DNA of 64,000 nt from Lucinisca nassula (taxonomy: Eukaryota; Mollusca; Bivalvia; Lucinida; Lucinidae). Below, piece by piece: positions 57,790 through 64,000 of this stretch (positions are counted from its first letter, which is position 1; every line of letters starts with the position of its first letter). Both the position numbers and the translations under genes were made by a program. The stretch covers positions 119,355,874-119,419,873 of the forward strand of contig OY757011.1 of the NCBI GenBank assembly GCA_963580285.1. Direction: 5' to 3'. The notes beneath the pieces are model-generated. The model was given only the letters and a program-made list of their open reading frames with translations, was not told the origin of the DNA and did no database searches.

Positions 57790-58323
57790 GTTTTCTGATA
57801 AAGAAAGAAAAGCTATAAATAGAAGTGAAGACAATGATCAGAAATCGATACAATTAACCCACAGCTCCCATCAGGGACACCAAAGGGAAAGAAACACAAA
57901 CATGAAAAAAAAACAGACCCCAACGGAAACACCAACAGCGGAAAGCCAACAGGACAGTCACTTTCCCACAAAATGGCCAACTGGCATACAAGCGAAACAA
58001 ACACTCAAAGACAAGCCATAACAAAACTAAACCATAACAGAAGAACCGCCGTCGACCGGTCAGTGAAACGAATTCCACTGGGGGGAGGGGGGGTGCTTAA
58101 ATCGATTTTACGTTGCCACAATCCCCGCCCTTACTTCCATCGCGATTAGCACAAATACTTTGTTCAGTCCGCATGAATGCCTCCTAACTCATCAGTGCAA
58201 CATCTCGGTGAACACAAAAATCAAACAACCACAGAGATGAAACAACGGTGAGGATTCGACAGCAAGAAACCACTGAAATGCTGGAGCAAAAGAAAACCAA
58301 CAGTTAGACTCCGATGGGCCCGA
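57790..58323 (-). mobile_element. 3' module of Penelope-like element, inverted copy
   Basis: The reverse complement matches 62700-63195, with ATCGATTTTACGTTGCCACA and TGTTCAGTCCGCATGAATGC. It extends further 3' than the other copies, through AAAGTTTTCTGATAAAG. No coding part is attached. Confidence 0.78.
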
Positions 58324-59059
58324 TAAGTCAGGAAACTTCAGAATTTATCAAAAAGGGAACTACTGAGTTTCAGTCGAATATTTTGTAAGACCAAAATCTC
58401 ACGGGGTATTAGAGTTATATTACAACGCACATTTTGTATATAAAATGGATTTTAAGACGGAAAGTTTAAAATCAGCTGTAAATGCAATAGTAAGAATTGT
58501 TACTTTGCCTCAGTAGACCTAAGGGAGGCTTTTTATTCAATAAGAATCATGGATAAAAACGGAAAATATTTTCAGTTCTGTTGGCAAGGGCAAAAGTATT
58601 AATCATGGGCCTGAGTACTTCGCCGAGAGTGTTGAGGAAGGTTTTGAAGCCAGTTTATGCTACACTTTAGACGTTTGGGGCATATTAGTACAGCCTTTAT
58701 TGACGATTTATGTTTGCAAGGGCGTGCAGAGCAACAGTGTTAACAAAATGTTATTGACACAGTGCATTTATTGCATGGGATAGCCTCTGGTCGGGCCCAT
58801 CGGATTCTAACTGTTGTTTTTCTTTTGCTCCAACATTTCAGTGTTTTCTTGCCGTCAAGTCCTCACCATTTTTTCATATCTGTGGTATTTTGATTTTTTG
58901 TGTTCTGGGAGATGTGGATAGATAACATACAGATCAGTTTTAAACTCATTTCACATGGGAAGCCTGATAAAGAAATTTTCACAGAAAGCTCAAAGTCTCG
59001 ATGGGGGCCTATGGTGAGACTCATGATATTGGAACAGGATGACATTAGTCAGCTGAAGA
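58324..59059. other. Mostly unassigned; short Penelope 3' module fragment at 58785-58920
   Basis: 58785-58920 (+) contains GGTCGGGCCCATCGGATTCT and TGCTCCAACATTTCAGTG from the module. The rest shows no recognisable family. Confidence 0.5.
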
Positions 59060-59069
59060 GAGTCAAGAA

Positions 59070-59685
59070 TATATAAGTTTTCTTGAATTGAAGGAGGCAG
59101 CCTTCCTAGGGCTTCAGTCTTTATGTTGTAAGGATACTGATATCCACTTACTTTTATTACTGGGCAATACTACAAGTTTTGCATATCTTAAAAATTATGG
59201 AGGCAAAAAGCGTTGTTAAAATTCTTTGGCGGTAGACATTTGGAACTGCATACATTTGTGTGTCAGTCATGTAACTGAAGTTTCATACGCTGAGGCAGAC
59301 AAATACTCGCGCAAGATTAATGGTGGCTTGGAATGGACAGTAGATGAAAAAGTTTTCCAAAAATTGTAAAACTATTTGGGGAACACCATATTGATTTATT
59401 TGCATCCAGGCTGAACCATTAACTTAAAAACTATATAACTTTTCAGCCAGGCCCAAAGGCCGTAGCAGTCGATGTATTCTCCATATCTTGGTCTGATCGG
59501 TTTGTTTAAATTGTAGAGGTCGATACGGAATCTCTTGTGATTGCCCCATTGTGGAAAACTCAAAATTGGTGACCGCATTTGGCACATCTCATTGTCGACC
59601 ACCCGGTGAAGCTCCCGACAGTCCAAAGCATTTTGTATCTACCAAACAATTCAATAAAAATACATCCACTGAAAAATCTGGTGTT
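59070..59685 (+). pseudogene. DIRS-type element, RNase H and C-terminal part of RT ORF, decayed
   Basis: The pieces in order are LELKEAAFLGLQSLC with LLLLGNTTSFAYLKNYGG (59075-59210), then after a frame change LAVDIWNC and EADKYSRKINGGLEW (59230-59330), then HHIDLFASRLN, FQPGPKAVAVDVFSISWSD and VIAPLWKTQNW followed by PHLAHLIVDHPV (59385-59610). These are conserved blocks of the RNase H segment that follows the reverse transcriptase in DIRS elements (LELKA..LGLxxL, DNxT/GNTT, ADxxSR, DLFASRLN, SW, WxxQxW). There are at least four stops and two frame changes. It reads up to about KIHPLK, where the Penelope-like sequence begins. Confidence 0.72.
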
Positions 59686-62600
59686 GGTAGCTAGGTTACA
59701 CTCTGCTTCTTCTGTACGGATTCCCCATTCTATTAAGAACTTTAATACTATGTTGCCTTCGGTTTTGGTCAGACCCTTAAATTTGACTTCTGTAACTTCA
59801 GTTAATCTCAATGGAGCAGGCAATACCAATATGTTTAAAAATAATCTTCGTATTAGACTATCTCCTCTCAAGTCACCCATCCTTCGAAAATATACTAATC
59901 CGTGGAAAAGAAGTGGAATGTATCCTAGAATTTCTAAGTGTAATGCCAAGAGGTGCAGGTGTTGTTCGCATTTAAGCACTCCGTCTACCGTTACTTCATC
60001 TGTAAACGATAGACGTTTCTCTGTAGTTAACAAGTCTGATTTGACATGACAGTCTACAGATTTAATTTATCTAATTACATGTCGTGCTGCATACTGTAAT
60101 ATGCATAAAATGCTTAAAACTAGATTGAACGAGCATTATCGTAGAATGAGTAAGCCTAAGAAAACTGACACTTTCTTGTATCGTCACTTTCGACGTACAG
60201 ATCATTCTGTAAATAACATTGTTATACACCCAGTGGAAAAGTTTTACTACGATGCAAATTTTACAACTAGATTCAAAATTATCAAAAGACATGAGGCTGA
60301 ACTGAAATGGATTAAATCTTTACAGACCCCTTTTCCACTGGGATTTAATGACAACATTTATCATGAGGGTAATATTTCCAGAATGCCGGACTTTGATTTT
60401 TTTCGCTCCTGGAATGTCGAAAACGCAGAACTAGATCTCACGGCACCAGGAAAAATGGAAACTATAAACGTAAATTACGTGCTTTTAACCGAAACAATAC
60501 TAGACTGTTAATTATATTATTTAATCATGTACGCCACTCTATGCTTTCATTTCTAAGTTCATTACCCGTTTCTGTTTTACGTCTTCTGGACACCGAGGCG
60601 AATAAATTCTACGATAGTTCTAATCAGTAATATGATGCGGCTCTTTTAACTAGAGGCTATACTCAGCATACTCTCCGTCCTTACATTGATTCTGAAATTA
60701 ATCATAAACGCCATTTCTTCAAAATATCCTTCATTAATAAGGGTATGGATTTTATAGATTTGCCCAGTATTTTTCGTGAGAGCTCGGTGCTTTCTTCCAT
60801 TCCTGCTTATTTTCAAAATACTGAAACACCTATAATTATTTGCTATGATTATAACAAACCTGTTAGATCTATCATTTTTAATTTCAATAAACTTGTTTCA
60901 GATCTTGATATTGATACTAATACTCCTGATTCATGTGATTGTAAAAACTCAGTGTATTGCTATCCTGCTCCTGGTCATGTAATTACTGGCAATTTGAAAA
61001 TTATTCCTGATTCTAGGATAAGGAATATAATTTCTAAAGGACCGAAATATCGGTTTCCTTCTAAAATTGATTTCAGTAAATGTAGAGATGAAATCGCTGC
61101 TGCCTTGAATGAATTCGGTAATCGATGGTGTAAGCGAGAGTATGTTGAGCATAAAGCCCTTAAGGACTGGAAACTTAGCATTTTAAAACTAGTGAATAAA
61201 CGCATTTTTTTTTCTATTCTCAAAATACTAACTTATTACCTCCTAAGCCTCAGACGTCTTTACGTCATCTTAAACTAGGTATTCAAGAATTTCATAAGAA
61301 GTTTGTTTTGGCCCCTGCAGACAAGGCTGCTAACAACGTCGTCGTTGTGTGACGGCTCCACTGTGTCCACACGCTTAAGCAGGAGCTTGGTGGTACTAAG
61401 GCCTATGAACTTCAGCCTTAAGCTGAAGAGAGAGCTATAGTAGATATACATATTTGTCATTCAGCCACCAAGTTGGCTGTGTGTGTTACAGAAGGCCAAA
61501 ACAAGCTTCCTACGCTATACTGGTTACCAAAACTTCATAAAAGACCTTACAAAGCACGGTTTATTGCAAATTCTAGTTCTTGCACTACCAGTGAACTTTC
61601 TAAATTATGAACTTCCTGTCCTACTGCTATTAAAACGTATGCGATTAAATATTGTGATAAAGTCTTTGAAAGATCAGGAAGAAATCTGTTTTGGTCTATA
61701 AAAATTCGAATGAGGTTTTAAATAAATTGAAATCCAGACGTTTTCGTGCTTCAAGTCTGTCTACGTACGATTTTCCCACTCTTTACACTACACTTCCTCA
61801 TAATCTTATAAAAGGAAAGCTTAATGATTTAACTGAATGGGCTTTTCACAGAGAAGATTCTCTCTATCTTGCATGTAATGTAAGAAATGCATTTATCACT
61901 TCTAAAGAGCATAAGAATTATACACTTTGGTCATGTCAGAAAGTGTGTGATGCCCTCACCTTTCTACTTGACAGTATTTATATTAGATTCGGTACTAAGT
62001 TATTTAGACAAATTGTGGGTATTCCGATGGGTACGAATTGCGCCCCTCTTGTGGCTGATCTGTTCTTGTATTGTTATGAAAGAGACTTCATGTTGTCGCT
62101 TTCCATTGATAACCAATCTGAAATTATTGAAGCTTTTAGTTCTACTTCTAGATATTTAGATGATTTATTAAATATTGACAATACTTACTTTGATGGTTTG
62201 ATCAGTCAGATTTATCCCCTAGAACTTCAGTTAAACAAGGCAAATTCCTCTGATACCGAGGCCCCATTTTTGGATTTACATTTATCTATTGTAGATGGAT
62301 TTGTTTCTTGCAAAATTTATGATAAACGTGATGATTTTGATTTCGAGATTGTAAATTTTCCTTTTTTGGACGGTGCTGTTCCTCGTGCGACATCGTACGG
62401 GGTTTATATTTCGTAGTTAATTCGATTCGCTTGTGTCGAGTCCTGTATCCGACTTCAACACTCGTAATAAATTATTAACCGCTAAACTTCTTAATCAGGG
62501 GTATCGGCATCATAAACTACGTAAAGCCTTTTCTAAGTTTTATAGACGTCATTCTGATTCACGGTTGGCAACTTTGCTTCCCTCTTTAATTGCACGCCGG

Positions 62601-63200
62601 TGGGTCAGGCCTCAGATTCTATGACGGCTCCAACGTAAAGGCTTATTGAAAATTAGAGAGATAATGTTGGTTGGTGCCTGATGCTCTGTCTCTGGTTGGG
62701 CTCATCGGAGTCTAACTGTTGGTTTTCTGTTGCTCCAGCATTTCAGTGGTTTCTTGCTGTCGAGTCCTCACCGTTGTCTCACCTCTGTGGTTCTTTGATT
62801 TTTGTGTTCACGGAGATGTTGCACTGATAAGTTAGGAGGCCTTCATGCGGACTGAACAAATTATTTGTCTAAATCGCGACGTAAGTAAGGGCGAGGATTG
62901 TGGCCACGTAAAATCGATTTAAGCCCCCCAGTGGAAATCTTCCACTGACCGTTCCAAGGCGGCTCTTCTTTGGCGATTTATTTATGTTGTTGTTTGTTAC
63001 TTACTGTGTGTATCACTTGTGTCTTTTGGTTTTGGATGGCCATATGGCCATTTTGTGGGAAAGTAACTGTCCTTATGGCCTTCCTTTGTTTAGGTTTCCA
63101 TTATGGTCTAGTCGCTTAATGTTTGTATTTATTTCCCTTTGGTGTCTTTTATGGGTGGAGTAAGTTAATTGTATCAATTCCTGATCTTTGTTTTACTTCT
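59686..63200 (+). pseudogene. Decayed Penelope-like retroelement with N-terminal GIY-YIG endonuclease (Naiad-like)
   Basis: Domains in order: a Cys-rich motif KCNAKRCRCCSHL (about 59935-59973); GIY-YIG endonuclease remnant DLIYLITC, KTRLNEH, TFLYRHFRRTDHS and RHEAELKWIKSLQTPFPLGF (about 60070-60345); a basic linker; the CxC motif SCDCKN (60931-60948); and reverse transcriptase with LPKLHKRPYKARFIANSSS, STYDFPTLYTTLPH, IVGIPMGTNCAP and catalytic YLDD (62153-62164). Endonuclease before reverse transcriptase plus a CxC linker is the layout reported for the Naiad clade. Damage: TGA 60047, frameshift ~60400, TAA 60628, frameshift ~61205, TGA 61350, TAA 61419, TGA 61608, frameshift ~61698, TAG 62414, frameshift ~62432, and a deletion near 62560 joining the thumb region to the last residues. 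The YIG-side residues are also missing between ITC and KTRL. 62640-63200 is its 3' module. Confidence 0.82.
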
Positions 63201-64000
63201 ACTTTGGTTTCAAAATTCAATGTTGGACTTAAAACACTTCTGCAACAAGGCTTATCGGAACCCGAATTCTATGGTGGCTTAGTATATAAATTTAGAAAAA
63301 TACATGCCTGTAGTGACTTAAGTACAAAATTTCGTAAAATCGTTCGTCGCTATATAAAGATTGGGTACAACATCGCTATATAAAGATTGGGTACAACATA
63401 ACTGTTATAAAACAGACTGCATGCATAGTGGTTAACCCAATCACGGTTGGCAACTTTGCTTTCCTCTTTGATTGCACACCGGTGGGTCGGGCTTAAGATT
63501 ATATGACAGGGCCAGCGTAAAAACATAAATGGAATTTTATTTTATTTTAGTATTCTTTATGTTGGTTGGCGCCTGATGCTTCGTTTGGTCGGGCCCCTCG
63601 GAGTCATCTCTGTAGATTTTTGATTTGTATGTTCTCGGAGATGTTACACTAATGAGTTAGGAAGACTTCATGCGGACTAAAAAAAATAGTGTATACCGCG
63701 AAAGAGGTAAGGGCGAGGATTATGGCCATGTAAAATCGATTTAATCCCCCCCCCCCCCCACACCCCCAGTGGAATTCTTTCCACTGACCGTTCCAAGGCG
63801 GTTCTTCTGTGGTGGTTTATTTATGTTGTTGTTTGTTACTTACTGTGTGTATCACTTGTGTCTTTTTATTTTGGATGGCCATTTGGCCATTTTGTGGGAA
63901 AGTAACTGTCCTTATGGTCTTCCTTTGTTTAGGTTTCCATTATGGTCTGGTCGCTTCATGTTTGTGTTTCTTTCCCTTTGGTGTCTTTGATGGGTGGAGT
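63201..64000 (+). pseudogene. Second, 5'-truncated Penelope-like copy in head-to-tail arrangement
   Basis: Directly after the first copy's 3' module comes SKFNVGLKTLLQQGLSEPE with FYGGLVYKFRK (63208-63300), the C-terminal region that the first copy has lost by deletion. It continues to a 24 bp direct duplication around 63350-63395 (ATATAAAGATTGGGTACAAC twice), then VVNPITVGNFAF and a 3' module from 63575 that runs past the window end. A C run lies at 63748-63758. Tandem joining of a full copy and a truncated copy is a known Penelope insertion form. Confidence 0.78.

Overview
This window is eukaryotic, AT-rich, intron-bearing DNA that is mostly repeats. The repeat types point to a mollusc, most likely a bivalve (clam-like) genome. 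They include tandem-repeat elements led by CCGT or CTGT microsatellites, tRNA-headed SINEs, a second SINE family resembling the molluscan V-SINE type, a Penelope-like element with its endonuclease upstream of the reverse transcriptase, and DIRS fragments. The species cannot be named from this window. There is no sign of bacterial sequence, an operon or a CRISPR array. GENE: The one host gene supported is the 3' end of a TM9SF3-type transmembrane-9 superfamily gene on the + strand. Its last three coding exons (13421-13504, 15806-15882, 19812-19879) have canonical splice sites and matching phases. They end in a K-x-D C-terminus followed by TAA, so 1-13420 is probably upstream intron. Possible poly(A) signals lie at 22266 and 22675. 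LAYOUT: 1-13150 is nested tandem-repeat elements, including a 1.4 kb hAT-like element with a perfect 8 bp target duplication and three nested elements that start with an AGCTCACC hairpin. 13150-20120 holds the TM9SF3 exons with SINEs and foldback MITEs between them. 20120-35280 is mainly SINEs and foldback MITEs (TTAACCCTTATCC and TTAACCCATT types) plus broken LINE fragments. 35280-43350 is one large composite: a 335 bp-unit element, a 2.9 kb hAT-like insertion carrying LINE debris, a roughly 16-unit array rich in AGGTCA half-sites, and a smaller array. 43350-46450 holds a LINE reverse transcriptase tail, dispersed repeats and a SINE. 46452-48620 is an element of about five units with perfect 12 bp inverted termini. 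49390-57050 is a DIRS ORF1-like relic, a large inverted duplication, and two nested hairpin-ended families in minus orientation. 57060-64000 holds a DIRS RNase H fragment and a decayed permuted Penelope-like element, followed head-to-tail by a second truncated copy; its 3' module recurs elsewhere in the window. HOW IT FITS: No metabolic or defence system was recognised. The interest lies in the mobile elements: element ends whose hairpins differ in sequence but keep their fold, an internal empty site that dates one insertion, in-frame TGA codons in a retroelement lineage where clam selenoproteins have been reported, and a nuclear-receptor-like half-site shared by several repeat families.
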